In this document: piece by piece, positions 49,628-58,184 of the stretch
How positions within the stretch are numbered: the stretch's first letter is position 1
Layout of the letters: each line of letters starts with the position of its first letter
Assembly: GCF_035653575.1 (NCBI RefSeq)
Contig: NZ_DASRBQ010000137.1
Coordinates: 1 to 64,000, forward strand
DNA from: Actinocrinis sp035653575
Lineage (GTDB): Bacteria > Actinomycetota > Actinomycetes > Streptomycetales > Catenulisporaceae
Length of the DNA stretch: 64,000 bases
Direction: 5' to 3'
The notes under the pieces: model-generated
What the model was told of the DNA's origin: nothing
What the model saw: the letters and a program-made list of their open reading frames with translations, nothing else
The model's database searches: none
Made by a program: the position numbers and the translations under genes

Positions 49628-50956
49628 ATGGCTACCCACAAGGAGCGGGCCGCGGTCGAAGGCGACACCACGCCGGGAGACAAACCGCAGGCCACCACCA
49701 CTACCGGCGACACCCCCGCCGTGGCCCTCGACGACGTGCTCGCCGCGCGCAAGCTGCTCGCCGACGTCGTCCGCCCGACCCCGCTGGCCTGGTCCCGGCC
49801 GCTGTCCGAGCAACTCGGCGGCGAGGTCTGGTTCAAGTGCGAGAACGTGCAACGCGCCGGCTCGTTCAAGATTCGCGGCGCATACGTACGCATCCACAAC
49901 CTGTCTCCGCAGGAGCGCGCCCGAGGCGTCGTCGCCGCCAGCGCCGGCAATCACGCCCAAGGCGTCGCCCTCGCCGCCACCCTGCACGGCATCGAGTCCA
50001 CAGTGTTCATGCCGGAAGGCGCGCCGCTGCCGAAAGTCGCCGCCACCGAGTCCTACGGCGCGCGGGTCCGCTTCGCCGGCACCACCGTCGACGAGGCGCT
50101 GATCGCCGCGCGGGCCTTCGCGCAGGACACCGGCGCGGCGCTCATTCATCCTTTCGACCACCCCGATGTGATCGCGGGCCAAGGCACCGTCGCGCTCGAG
50201 ATCCTGGAGCAGTGCCCGCAGGTGAAGACCGTGGTCGCGGCCACCGGCGGGGGAGGGCTTCTCGCCGGCATCGCCACGACGCTGCACGCGATGCGCCCGG
50301 ACGTGCGCGTCGTCGGGGTACAGGCAGCGGCAGCCGCCGCCTACCCGGGTTCGCTGCTCGCCGGGTCGCCCACACCGATCACCTCGATGACGACCATGGC
50401 CGACGGCATCGCGGTCGGCTGCCCCGGCCAGCTGCCGTTCGGCATCATCCGCAGGCTCGGCACCGAGATCGTGACGGTGTCCGAGGAGTCGATCTCCCAG
50501 GCCCTGCTGCTCCTGCTGGAGCGCAACAAGCTGGTGGTCGAGCCCGCGGGCGCGGTAGGCGTCGCCACGCTGCTCGAAGCCGCCCAGGAAGTGGCCTCAG
50601 GACAGCTCGGATCCGGCGAGCCGCGGTTCGAACCCCCGGTCGTGGCAGTGCTCTCCGGCGGCAACGTCGATCCGCTGCTCCTGCTGCGGCTCATCCGCCA
50701 CGGACTCGCCGCCGCGGGACGGTTCCTCTCACTGCGGCTGCGCCTTACCGACCGGCCCGGCGCGCTCGCCCAGCTGCTGGCCGAGCTGGCCGCAGTCGAC
50801 GCCAACGTCGTCGACGTGGAGCACGGCCGCACCTCGGCCGGGCTGGGCATCGCCGAGGTGGAGGTGGCGGTGACGCTGGAGACGCGCGGCCCGGACCACG
50901 CCGAGGCGGTGGTCGAGCGGCTCAGCGCCGCCGGGTACGCCCCGACTGTTCAGTAA
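49628..50956 (+). CDS. ilvA: threonine ammonia-lyase (threonine dehydratase) with ACT domain
   Basis: 442 aa. Fold type II PLP enzyme: PLP Lys in GSFKIRGA (about 82-89), ASAGNHAQGVA (Asn), and the glycine loop TGGGGLLAGIA. One ACT domain (about 365-442) allows allosteric control. Converts threonine to 2-oxobutanoate and ammonia for isoleucine synthesis or catabolism; the single ACT-like domain and length fit the TdcB/IlvA short form. A 35-residue polar, Thr-rich N-terminal extension precedes the core. No Shine-Dalgarno sequence is present. Confidence 0.9.
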   Translation: MATHKERAAVEGDTTPGDKPQATTTTGDTPAVALDDVLAARKLLADVVRPTPLAWSRPLSEQLGGEVWFKCENVQRAGSFKIRGAYVRIHNLSPQERARGVVAASAGNHAQGVALAATLHGIESTVFMPEGAPLPKVAATESYGARVRFAGTTVDEALIAARAFAQDTGAALIHPFDHPDVIAGQGTVALEILEQCPQVKTVVAATGGGGLLAGIATTLHAMRPDVRVVGVQAAAAAAYPGSLLAGSPTPITSMTTMADGIAVGCPGQLPFGIIRRLGTEIVTVSEESISQALLLLLERNKLVVEPAGAVGVATLLEAAQEVASGQLGSGEPRFEPPVVAVLSGGNVDPLLLLRLIRHGLAAAGRFLSLRLRLTDRPGALAQLLAELAAVDANVVDVEHGRTSAGLGIAEVEVAVTLETRGPDHAEAVVERLSAAGYAPTVQ

Positions 50957-51033
50957 CGCGGCGAGGCTGCCAAGCAGTGCGGGTGTGAAGCAGGGTGGGA
51001 GTAAGCAGTGAGCGCGATCGGCGGCGGAAGCCT

Positions 51034-51303
51034 TCAGCCGGCAGGTTTCTGACGCGGCGGCGGAACCACCTTCCCGGCGACGACGCGGGCGAGCTTCACC
51101 GAGACCTGCTCGCCGGAGCGTCGGCGGACCGTGGCCTGCCCCTGCGCGCCCTCGGTCCACTCCAGCAATTCTCCAACCAGGTCGCTTAGCGTCTCGCCGA
51201 ACTGACCGTGATCCGCCGGATCCAGCCGGTAACGCAGCACGACCCGCGATCCCACATCCTGTGCGCTGATGTGGAGCGCCCCGCTCGGTGATGTACCGTC
51301 CAC
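51034..51303 (-). CDS. small SH3-like domain protein related to the Rv0428c N-terminal domain
   Basis: 89 aa, all-beta. GSRVVLRYRLDP, LSDLVGELLEWTEG, ATVRRRSGEQVSV and VVAGKVVPP resemble the N-terminal domain found before the acetyltransferase part of Rv0428c-type proteins. Here the domain stands alone; no acetyltransferase follows. The start is GTG 51303. It diverges from fdxA. Role unknown; in related actinobacteria a comparable gene also sits beside fdxA-dapC, which suggests conserved linkage. Confidence 0.65.
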   Translation of the reverse strand: MDGTSPSGALHISAQDVGSRVVLRYRLDPADHGQFGETLSDLVGELLEWTEGAQGQATVRRRSGEQVSVKLARVVAGKVVPPPRQKPAG

Positions 51304-51421
51304 TTCAGCGCCCCTTTGTGCGTTGCAGCTTTGCTAAGCGCGATACTAGGTGTCGCACCATATCGATTGACGATGATGGGCCGGGATTAGCGACCCGGTC
51401 CGAGGCCAGGAGGACCCGGAC

Positions 51422-51748
51422 GTGACCTACGTCATCGCGCAGCCCTGTGTGGATGTCAAGGACAAGGCATGCATCGAGGAGTGCCCGGTCGACTGCATCT
51501 ATGAAGGCGAGCGCTCGCTCTACATCCACCCGGACGAGTGCGTCGACTGTGGTGCCTGCGAGCCGGTCTGCCCGGTCGAGGCGATCTTCTACGAGGACGA
51601 CACCCCGGAGCAGTGGAAGGACTTCTACAAGGCGAACGTCGAGTTCTTCGAGGACCTCGGCTCGCCCGGCGGCGCCTCGAAGCTCGGCCTGATCCCCAAG
51701 GACCACCCGGTGATCACGGCGATCCCGCGCAAGGAGGAGGCGCACTGA
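51422..51748 (+). CDS. fdxA: 7Fe-8S ferredoxin
   Basis: 108-aa electron carrier. The N-terminal cluster ligands are in CVDVKDKACIEECPVDCIYEG (3Fe-4S type, with the extra spacing) and the second set in CVDCGACEPVCPVEAI (4Fe-4S). The C-terminal 45 residues (DDTPEQWKDFYKANVEFFEDLGSPGGA) are the FdxA-specific extension. The start is GTG 51422 after AGGAGGACCC. It is followed by dapC, as in many actinobacteria. Confidence 0.94.
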   Translation: MTYVIAQPCVDVKDKACIEECPVDCIYEGERSLYIHPDECVDCGACEPVCPVEAIFYEDDTPEQWKDFYKANVEFFEDLGSPGGASKLGLIPKDHPVITAIPRKEEAH

Positions 51749-51823
51749 GCGCCGCCCCCTGCCGCTCGCGCTGACCGATGGCGTGAGCACCCCGCACCTA
51801 GCGACCCGCGCGAGGAAGCACCG

Positions 51824-52981
51824 ATGCCGAACGTGTCCGCCCGTCTGCCGCAGTTCCCATGGGACCGCCTGAAGCCGTACGCGGCCAAGGCGGACGCCCA
51901 TCCCGGCGGACGGGTGGACCTTTCCGTCGGGACGCCGGTCGACGCGACGCCCGAGACCGTGCGTCGTGCGCTGTCCGCGGCCGCCGATTCGCCCGGTTAC
52001 CCGACCACGCACGGCACGGCGAGGCTGCGTGAGGCGGCCTCCGGCTGGATGCTGCGCGCGCTCGGTGTGGCGGTGGACCCGGTGTCGGTACTGCCGCTGA
52101 TCGGCTCCAAGGAACTCGTCGCCGGGCTGCCCGCGTTGCTGGGGCTCGGCGCGGGCGACGCCGTGGCGTTCCCGACCCCGGCTTATCCGACCTACGAGAT
52201 CGGCGCGCTGCTCTGCGGCGCGACGCCGGTCCCGGTGTCCGACGGCGAGCTGCAGGAGCAGTGGATCGCGCCGGATGACGCCTCGGGGAAAGCCGGCGGG
52301 GCGCCGGAGAATCTCCGTTTGCTCTGGCTGAACTCGCCGGGCAATCCGCACGGCCGGGTCTATTCGTCTGACCTGCTTCGGCGGGTCGTCGCCTGGGCGC
52401 GCGCCCGGGGCGTCACCGTGGTCTCGGACGAGTGCTACATCTCGCTCGGCTGGGAAGGCACCGAACCGGTGTCGGTCCTGCATCCGGAGGTGTGCGGCGG
52501 CTCGCACGAAGGGCTGCTCGCCGTGCACTCGCTGTCCAAGCGCTCGAACTTGGCCGGCTACCGGTCGGCGTTCTTGGCCGGAGACCCCGCGCTCGTCGCG
52601 GAGCTGCTCGAAGTGCGCAAGCACGCCGGGATGATGATGCCGGGCCCGGTTCAGGCGGCTACCGCCGCTGCGCTCGACGACGATGAGCACGCGGCCGCAC
52701 AGAAGGAGCGCTATCGCTCCCGCCGCACGGTGCTGCGTAACGCGTTGCAGGATGCGGGATTCCGCATCGACCACTCTGAGGCGGGCCTCTACCTGTGGGC
52801 CTCACGCATCGTCAGCGGTGAGCCCGAAGCGTGTTGGGACACCGTCGCGCACTTGGCCGACTTGGGCATCCTGGCCGCCCCCGGCGAGTTCTACGGTCCC
52901 GGCGGCGAGCACCACGTCCGCGTGGCACTTACCGCGACCGACGAGCGCATCGCGTCCGCCGCGGCACGTCTCGCCGGCTGA
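51824..52981 (+). CDS. dapC: succinyldiaminopimelate transaminase
   Basis: 385-aa fold type I aminotransferase of the DapC group. Blocks: RLPQFPWDRLKPYAAKA (DapC-type start), GTPVDATPETV, YPTTHGT, GSKELVAGLPA, LNSPGNPHG (Asn), VVSDECYI (Asp, Tyr), SLSKRSNLAGYRSAF (PLP Lys) and VRVALTAT. It transfers an amino group from glutamate to N-succinyl-2-amino-6-oxopimelate in the succinylase branch of lysine/DAP synthesis. Neighbouring fdxA and the nearby dapD and dapE support the assignment. Confidence 0.9.
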   Translation: MPNVSARLPQFPWDRLKPYAAKADAHPGGRVDLSVGTPVDATPETVRRALSAAADSPGYPTTHGTARLREAASGWMLRALGVAVDPVSVLPLIGSKELVAGLPALLGLGAGDAVAFPTPAYPTYEIGALLCGATPVPVSDGELQEQWIAPDDASGKAGGAPENLRLLWLNSPGNPHGRVYSSDLLRRVVAWARARGVTVVSDECYISLGWEGTEPVSVLHPEVCGGSHEGLLAVHSLSKRSNLAGYRSAFLAGDPALVAELLEVRKHAGMMMPGPVQAATAAALDDDEHAAAQKERYRSRRTVLRNALQDAGFRIDHSEAGLYLWASRIVSGEPEACWDTVAHLADLGILAAPGEFYGPGGEHHVRVALTATDERIASAAARLAG

Positions 52982-53112
52982 TCGACTCGGCCCGACTCCA
53001 CCGCACGCCGTATTGCCTCGTCGCCTCACCGCAGGTATTTCGGCACCGCATTTCGGCACCGCCTGATCCGGGCTACTGCGCTTCCGCGACATCGCGCCGA
53101 CAGCGACCAAAA

Positions 53113-53160
53113 GGCCGGTGGCCCGTCGGCTCCCGGTTCGGAGTCGGCGGGCCACCGGCC
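53113..53160. terminator. long bidirectional hairpin after dapC
   Basis: A 13-bp perfect outer stem (53113-53125 with 53148-53160) continues inward through wobble pairs to a CTCC/GGAG inner stem and a 6-nt loop, about 21 pairs in all. It lies between convergent dapC and the secreted repeat-protein gene. Confidence 0.85.
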
Positions 53161-53210
53161 GCTCAGCCGCCGGCCGTGTCGGTCGGTTCGGCTGCTTCCC
53201 TGACTGTTCG

Positions 53211-53825
53211 TCAGGCCTTCTTGTGCTTGGCCACGTAGTGCGTGGTCAGCTTGGCCGCGTCGGTGGTCGCCTGCTGGCCCTGCGCCGCCTCAGCCGCCGG
53301 GTGCGCGGCCATGGCCGGGGCCTGCGCGGCGATGTGCTGCGCCTGCATCGGGACCGACTCGGTGGAGGTCGGCATGCTCGCCGATCCGCCGTTGCCGCCC
53401 TGCTGCCCGGTCAGGCTGCCGACCACCGGCAGGTTGCCCACGACCGGCAGGCCGCCGTTGCCCAGGCCGCTGGTCAGGCTGCCGACCACCGGCAGGCCGT
53501 TCAGCGGCGAGGAGCCGCCGTTGCCGGTGAGCCCGGCGACGTCCGGCAGGCCGCTGCCGGCCAGGCTGCCGACGACCGGCAGGCCGCTCAGCGGGGAGGC
53601 GCCGTTCTGCTGCCCGGCCAGGCTGCCGACCACCGGCAGGCCGGAGAGCGGCAGCGCCTGGGTCAGGTGCGCCGTGGTCTGGCTCTCGGCCAGGTTGCCG
53701 ACCACCGGCAGCGAGCCGACCAGCGGCAGGGTGTCCGCGTGCGCGGCCCCGGCGGTGGCGACCGGCAGGGCGACGGCGGCGGCGGCCGCCGCGGTGGAGG
53801 CGATTCGACGCCCGGCGTGGCTCAT
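53211..53825 (-). CDS. secreted protein with LPVVG(S/N) repeats
   Basis: 204 aa. Signal peptide about 1-30 (ends GAAHA). The mature part holds six copies of LPVVG(S/N)L plus one LPLVGSL, separated by short Gly/Ser/Asn/Gln spacers. The last 60 residues are Ala/Gln/His-rich and end in KHKKA. No enzyme motif and no sortase-type membrane tail. Low-complexity exported proteins of this style are common in streptomycetes and may be cell-surface or extracellular-matrix components. A second gene with the same motif lies 293 bp upstream on the same strand. Confidence 0.75.
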   Translation of the reverse strand: MSHAGRRIASTAAAAAAVALPVATAGAAHADTLPLVGSLPVVGNLAESQTTAHLTQALPLSGLPVVGSLAGQQNGASPLSGLPVVGSLAGSGLPDVAGLTGNGGSSPLNGLPVVGSLTSGLGNGGLPVVGNLPVVGSLTGQQGGNGGSASMPTSTESVPMQAQHIAAQAPAMAAHPAAEAAQGQQATTDAAKLTTHYVAKHKKA

Positions 53826-53918
53826 CTGTGTCTCTCATTTCCGTGTGGACTGTGCGGTCCGGGGCGGTCGGCTGCGCTCCCGCGCCCAGGCCGGGTGGGC
53901 CGACGGCCCGGATGACGC

Positions 53919-53940
53919 CCGGCCGCCGCTCGGCGGCCGG
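53919..53940 (-). terminator. hairpin in the gap between the two secreted-protein genes
   Basis: CCGGCCGCC - 4 nt - GGCGGCCGG, perfect 9-bp stem, downstream of the 54119-54964 gene. The rest of this 293-bp gap shows only the upstream region of the next gene. Confidence 0.6.
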
Positions 53941-54118
53941 CGACGCGGGCCGAGTACAGCGGCGTCCGCGTCACTGGGAATTACGAGCCGGGCACGGCTG
54001 GGGTTTCGGCCCGGCAGAGTAACGTTTGGGTAAAGGACCCGGCGCGGTGTGGAGGTCCAAAGACCGGATGAGCTTATTTCCGGGCCCGCGCTCGGCCGTT
54101 TTCCGGAAACCGGCGGGT

Positions 54119-54964
54119 TTAAAGCGAGCCGACGTTCTGCAGCGCGCCGGTGACCGGGCTGTCCGCGCCGAGCACGCCAGTGACCGGGAGCGTCTGGGTC
54201 AGGCTGCCGACGCTGCCGACCACCGGCAGCTGTGTGCCGCTCAGCTTGCCGGTCAGGTCGCTGACGGTCGGCACGCCGCCCTGGCGCAGCTGCGAGACCA
54301 GCGGCGCGGCCTGGCCGATCACGCCGCCGGCCAGCGCGTCGGCCTGCGGCGAGAGCCCCGAGGTCAGCGTGCCGAGCGCGCCCTGGTGCAGCACGTTCGG
54401 CGCCAGCCCGAGCGGGCCCCCTGAGGCGGCCAGCTGCGGCATCAGGTTGTTGACCGGCAGCGCCTCGGCCAGCTGGGTGGCCGCACGCTGGGTCTGCCCG
54501 CCCAGCACCCGCTCGGCCGCGTTCGCCAGGTTGCCCGTGCCGACCGCCAGCTTCTGCGCGGAGTCGGCCGGCTGCGCGTCCAGCGTCGCCGAACGCACCT
54601 GGGCCTGGGCCTCCGGCCGCTGCGGCAGCAGGCCCAGGTCGCCGACCTGCATGAGGTCGCTCAGCGGCGGGGTCGCGGCGTTGAGCGCGCTGCCGAGCGG
54701 CAGATCATTGGCGATCGGCACACCCGCCATCAGCGGGTCGATCGAGTCCGGCAGCCCGAAAGGCAGCGCGACGTTCGGCAGCCCCAGCGTCTGCAGGTCG
54801 GCCTGCGGACCGGTTGCCGCGGCCGCCGTTCCCGCACAGGCCAGCGGTACCGCGCCGGCGGTCAGCGCCGCGGCCGTCGCAGCCAGGCGGCGGCCGGTAC
54901 TCCCGCTCAAGACGCCCTTGCTCGGCGCGGCGTGGCGGCCCTTGCGGGACTGCGAGTTGCTCAT
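54119..54964 (-). CDS. secreted protein related to the LPVVG-repeat protein
   Basis: 281 aa. Signal peptide about 1-48 with a basic, Ser-rich n-region (SRKGRHAAPSKG) and AGTAAAA at the end. The mature protein has loose repeats of hydrophobic and Gly-Pro motifs (LGLPNVALPFGLPDSIDPLM, LPVNNLMPQL) and ends with LPVVGSVGSLTQTLPVTGVLGADSPVTG, sharing LPVVGS with the downstream gene. No catalytic motif; function unknown. GAGGAGC precedes ATG 54964. Directly repeated GTAAC half-sites lie upstream. Confidence 0.72.
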   Translation of the reverse strand: MSNSQSRKGRHAAPSKGVLSGSTGRRLAATAAALTAGAVPLACAGTAAAATGPQADLQTLGLPNVALPFGLPDSIDPLMAGVPIANDLPLGSALNAATPPLSDLMQVGDLGLLPQRPEAQAQVRSATLDAQPADSAQKLAVGTGNLANAAERVLGGQTQRAATQLAEALPVNNLMPQLAASGGPLGLAPNVLHQGALGTLTSGLSPQADALAGGVIGQAAPLVSQLRQGGVPTVSDLTGKLSGTQLPVVGSVGSLTQTLPVTGVLGADSPVTGALQNVGSL

Positions 54965-55049
54965 GGTGCTCCTCGAAATTATGTGAACGGCGGGTATTCC
55001 TACCCTTCACTCATCGATGAGGAGCCCGCGGAAGTTGCGGCCCATTAAG

Positions 55050-55065
55050 GTAACGAAACGGTAAC
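55050..55065. promoter_or_regulatory. GTAAC - 6 nt - GTAAC direct repeat (MtrA/GlnR-like box)
   Basis: Two identical GTAAC half-sites at 55050-55054 and 55061-55065, 11 bp apart, in the upstream region of the secreted-protein gene. This layout resembles sites described for the actinobacterial regulators MtrA and GlnR. MtrA is known to control cell-wall and developmental surface-protein genes, which fits the target. Confidence 0.5.
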
Positions 55066-55085
55066 TATTGTAAACCCGACACCAA

Positions 55086-55107
55086 AATTCACTCGATTCA
55101 GTGAATT
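55086..55107. terminator. AT-rich hairpin between the transglycosylase-like and secreted-protein genes
   Basis: AATTCACT - 6 nt - AGTGAATT is a perfect 8-bp inverted repeat just beyond the stop of the 55134-56105 gene. It could be that gene's terminator or an operator for the next gene. It is unusually AT-rich for this window. A separate perfect 14-bp palindrome (55131-55144) overlaps the stop codon itself. Confidence 0.5.
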
Positions 55108-55133
55108 GGCTGTTTGCTTCGAACAAATCCTGG

Positions 55134-56105
55134 TCAGCTGACCATGACTATGTGCACGGGGCCCGCGGTGGCCGTGGCACTCGAATCGGCCTTCCACCCA
55201 GCCGCGCCATCCGAGGCCGACCACGTCTTGCCGCCGTACGAGACCTGCGCGATGCCCATCGTCTCGGCCTGCGCCGCCGCCCAGTTCGCGTACGCCCACC
55301 CGCGAGCCGACGCCGCGGTGCCTGAGATCGAGCTCGGCACGCTTACGCCGAAGGAGCGCCCGTCCGCCGCGATCCCGTCGATCTTGCCGACGTTCGCGGA
55401 GCCGAATTCGGTACGCAACTCGTTGACCACCGCCTGGCCGCGCGCCGTCAGCAGCGCGCCGGCGCCCTTGGTCTGCGCTGGGAACGTCGGTCCGTCCAGC
55501 GTGCAGCCGAGCCCGGCGCCCGCAGAACCGGTGAACACCGCGGAGAGCACCGTCGCGAACTGCTCCCACTGCGCGTACGCGGTCGGCGAGCCCGACTTCT
55601 GCACCGCCTGCGCCGCTTGCGTCAGCGACATGTTCTGCCAGCCGGAGACGTTCAGCAGCGCCTGATAGAACTTCGTGGTCGAATACACCGGGTCCAGGAT
55701 CTGCGCCTGCGTGCCCCAGCCCTGCGACGGCCGCTGCTGGAAGAGGCCCACCGAGTCGCGGTCGCCGTAGTCCAGGTTGTGCAGCTTCGACTCCTGCCGC
55801 GCGGTGGCCAGCGCCACCTCGATGCCGAAGGACGGCACGTTCATCGAGACGCCCACGGCCGCGATCGTCGAGGCGTTCTTCGCCTGCTCAAGATCCAGGC
55901 TCATGCTCCCGGCCGGGGAACTGACGGTGCATCCGGAGGACTGGAAGATCGACAGGTGCCCGAGTTTGTGCACCGCCCACAGCGCCGCCGCGGCGATAAG
56001 CCCGGCGATCACCAGCGCGACGATCAGCGCCTTGAGCCAGCCGCCACCGCCGCCGCGGGGCGCGAGGGCCTGCGTGTCGTGACTGGTCTGGGCGGTGCGC
56101 GGCAC
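55134..56105 (-). CDS. membrane-anchored transglycosylase-like protein
   Basis: 323 aa from GTG 56105 (GAGGAGC upstream). Short cytosolic start, one membrane span (about 24-44, ALIVALVIAGLIAAAALWAV), external domain. VALATARQESKLHNLDYGDRDSVGLFQQRPSQGWGTQAQILDPVYSTTKFYQAL has the ARQES...GLFQ layout of lytic transglycosylase-like lysozyme folds, with Glu in RQES as candidate acid. Homologues are often mislabelled heavy-metal transporters. The frame stays open upstream to 56189 but without support. A GTTAC/GTAAC palindrome precedes it. Confidence 0.72.
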   Translation of the reverse strand: MPRTAQTSHDTQALAPRGGGGGWLKALIVALVIAGLIAAAALWAVHKLGHLSIFQSSGCTVSSPAGSMSLDLEQAKNASTIAAVGVSMNVPSFGIEVALATARQESKLHNLDYGDRDSVGLFQQRPSQGWGTQAQILDPVYSTTKFYQALLNVSGWQNMSLTQAAQAVQKSGSPTAYAQWEQFATVLSAVFTGSAGAGLGCTLDGPTFPAQTKGAGALLTARGQAVVNELRTEFGSANVGKIDGIAADGRSFGVSVPSSISGTAASARGWAYANWAAAQAETMGIAQVSYGGKTWSASDGAAGWKADSSATATAGPVHIVMVS

Positions 56106-56142
56106 AGTGCTCCTCGGCGTCCGTCGAAGGCGGGGGCTTCCC

Positions 56143-56153
56143 GTTACCGTAAC
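56143..56153. promoter_or_regulatory. GTTAC-C-GTAAC palindrome upstream of the transglycosylase-like gene
   Basis: Inverted GTAAC half-sites separated by one base, 38 bp before GTG 56105 and about 60 bp before dapD on the other strand. Same half-site as the 55050-55065 direct repeat, so the two envelope genes may share a regulator. Confidence 0.4.
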
Positions 56154-56199
56154 GCGATCGCGGTACGAGACGGGTCCGGGTCGTGTCACGGGTCCGCAT

Positions 56200-56205
56200 T
56201 AGTCT
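56200..56205 (+). promoter_or_regulatory. -10 TAGTCT, leaderless start of dapD
   Basis: TANNNT hexamer ending 6 nt before ATG 56212, no Shine-Dalgarno sequence between. Confidence 0.55.
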
Positions 56206-56211
56206 TGGCAC

Positions 56212-57048
56212 ATGACCGACACCTTCTCCAGCCCGCTGCCCGCCGTGATCGACGAACTGTGGGAGCGCCGCGCCGACCTGAGCCCGGCCGACACGGACGC
56301 CCGCAAGCTGGTCGTCGAGGCGGTCGACCTGCTCGACTCCGGCGCGGCGCGGGTGGCCTTCGTGGACCCGGCCACCGACGCGGTGATCGTGGACGAGCGG
56401 GCCAAGCGCGCGATCCTGCTCGGCTTCAAGGTGCTGGAGATGACGGAGGGCACGGTCGGCGAGTTCTACCAGCACGACCGGATCCCGCTGAAAAAGAGCT
56501 TCCCCGGAGTACGCGTGCTGCCCGGCGCGATCGCCCGGTGGGGCAGCTTCTTCGCGCCCGGCGTGGTGCTGATGCCGAGCTTCACCAACATCGGCGGGTA
56601 CGTGGACTCCGGCTCGATGGTGGACACGTGGGCGACGGTCGGCTCCTGCGCGCAGATCGGCAAGAACGTGCACCTGTCCGGCGGCGTCGGGATCGGCGGC
56701 GTGCTGGAGCCGCCGAACGCGATCCCGGTCGTGGTCGAGGACGACGCGATGATCGGCAGCCGGTCGATGATCGTCGAGGGCGCGCGGGTCGGCAAGGGCG
56801 CGATGGTGGGCGCCGGCACCATCCTGTCGGCGACGATCCCGGTCATCGACGTGGAGAGCGGCGAGGAGATCAGCCGCGGGCACATCCCGGCCTGGTCCGT
56901 CGCGGTCGGCGGCACCCGCACCAAGCAGTTCGCCGGCGGCTCCTTCGGCCTGCCCTGCGTCCTGGTGCTCAAGCGGCTCGACGAAGGGCAGCGGCACGAC
57001 AAGGCACAGCTCAACAGCATCCTGCGGGACCACGGGATGAGCGCCTGA
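56212..57048 (+). CDS. dapD: tetrahydrodipicolinate N-succinyltransferase
   Basis: 278-aa left-handed beta-helix acyltransferase that succinylates tetrahydrodipicolinate with succinyl-CoA. An N-terminal helical domain (about 1-95) precedes hexapeptide repeats (VLMPSFTNIGGYVDSGSMVDTWATVGSCAQIGKNVHLSGGVGIGGVLEP), with the conserved acidic catalytic residue in the YVDSGSMVDTW block. Homotrimer in the cytosol. dapE begins on its stop codon (TGATG), so the two consecutive pathway enzymes are coupled. Confidence 0.93.
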   Translation: MTDTFSSPLPAVIDELWERRADLSPADTDARKLVVEAVDLLDSGAARVAFVDPATDAVIVDERAKRAILLGFKVLEMTEGTVGEFYQHDRIPLKKSFPGVRVLPGAIARWGSFFAPGVVLMPSFTNIGGYVDSGSMVDTWATVGSCAQIGKNVHLSGGVGIGGVLEPPNAIPVVVEDDAMIGSRSMIVEGARVGKGAMVGAGTILSATIPVIDVESGEEISRGHIPAWSVAVGGTRTKQFAGGSFGLPCVLVLKRLDEGQRHDKAQLNSILRDHGMSA

Positions 57049-58184
57049 TGCAGCCGGGCGAGACGGACGGCGCCGGCGTTTCCGCAGACCGCGCCGCGCT
57101 GGACCTTTCCCGCGACGCCGCCGAACTGACCGCCGCGCTGATCGACTTCCCCTCGGTCAGCGGTGAGGAGAAGCCGCTGGCCGACGCGATCGAGCAGGCG
57201 CTGCGTGCGCTGCCGCGGCTGACCGTCGACCGCTACGGCAACAACGTCATCGCGCGCACTTTCTTCGGCAAGGCCAAGCGGATCGTGCTGGCCGGGCACA
57301 TCGACACCGTGCCGATCGCGGACAACGTCCCGTCCACGCTCAAGGGCGACCTGCTCTACGGCTGCGGCGCCTCCGACATGAAGAGCGGCGTCGCGGTGCA
57401 GCTCAAGGTCGCCGCGGCGGCCGGCGCGGCCGACGGGCCGGAGCCGGTGCACGACCTGACCTTCGTGTTCTACGACTGCGAGGAGGTCGAGTCCGCGCGC
57501 AACGGCCTCGGCCACGTCGCCCGTGCCCATCCCGACTGGCTCCTCGGGGACTTCGCGCTGCTGCTGGAGCCGACCGACGGGGCGCTGGAAGGCGGCTGCC
57601 AAGGCACCCTGCGCGCCCGCATCAGCACCACCGGACGGCGGTCCCACAGCGCGCGCTCCTGGCTCGGCAGCAACGCGATCCACCGCGCCGCCCCGATCCT
57701 GGCCAGGCTCGCCGAATACCAGGCCCGTGAGGTCGAGGTGGAGGGCCTGCTGTTCCGCGAAGGGCTCAACGCGGTCGGCATCAGCGGCGGCGTCGCGGGC
57801 AACGTCATCCCCGACGAGTGCAGCGTCGTGGTCAACTTCCGGTTCGCCCCCGACCGCACGGAGCAGCAGGCCGCACAGCACGTGCGCGAGGTCTTCTCCG
57901 GCGCCGAGTTCGAGGGCTGCGCCATCGAGATCGTGGACAGCGCCCCGGCCGCGCGCCCCGGCCTCGACCTGCCCGAGGCCGCCGGCTTCGCCGCGCTCAT
58001 CGACGCCCCGCCGCGGGCCAAGTACGGATGGACCGACGTGGCCCGGCTCTCCGGCCTCGGCATCCCGGCGGTCAACTACAGTCCCGGCGACCCGAACCTC
58101 GCGCACACCCGCGACGAGCACGTCTCCGTGACGAAGATCCGGCAGGCCGAACGGCTGCTCCTGGCCTGGCTCGAGCTGGCCTGA
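57048..58184 (+). CDS. dapE: succinyl-diaminopimelate desuccinylase
   Basis: 378-aa M20 zinc peptidase-family enzyme. Metal ligands: His in VLAGHIDTVPIADN, Asp in YGCGASDMKSGVAV, Glu pair in YDCEEVES (catalytic base and ligand), Glu in LLEPTDGALEGG and the C-terminal His in LAHTRDEHV. It releases succinate to give LL-diaminopimelate. ATG 57048 overlaps the dapD stop by one base. With dapC and dapD it gives three successive steps of the succinylase route within 7 kb. Confidence 0.92.
   Translation: MQPGETDGAGVSADRAALDLSRDAAELTAALIDFPSVSGEEKPLADAIEQALRALPRLTVDRYGNNVIARTFFGKAKRIVLAGHIDTVPIADNVPSTLKGDLLYGCGASDMKSGVAVQLKVAAAAGAADGPEPVHDLTFVFYDCEEVESARNGLGHVARAHPDWLLGDFALLLEPTDGALEGGCQGTLRARISTTGRRSHSARSWLGSNAIHRAAPILARLAEYQAREVEVEGLLFREGLNAVGISGGVAGNVIPDECSVVVNFRFAPDRTEQQAAQHVREVFSGAEFEGCAIEIVDSAPAARPGLDLPEAAGFAALIDAPPRAKYGWTDVARLSGLGIPAVNYSPGDPNLAHTRDEHVSVTKIRQAERLLLAWLELA

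Noticed and set aside
54119..54250. LPVTG near the C-terminus of the 281-aa secreted protein as a sortase signal
   Set aside because: No hydrophobic segment or basic tail follows, and the motif is part of a repeated LPV(V/T)G pattern, so sortase anchoring is unlikely.
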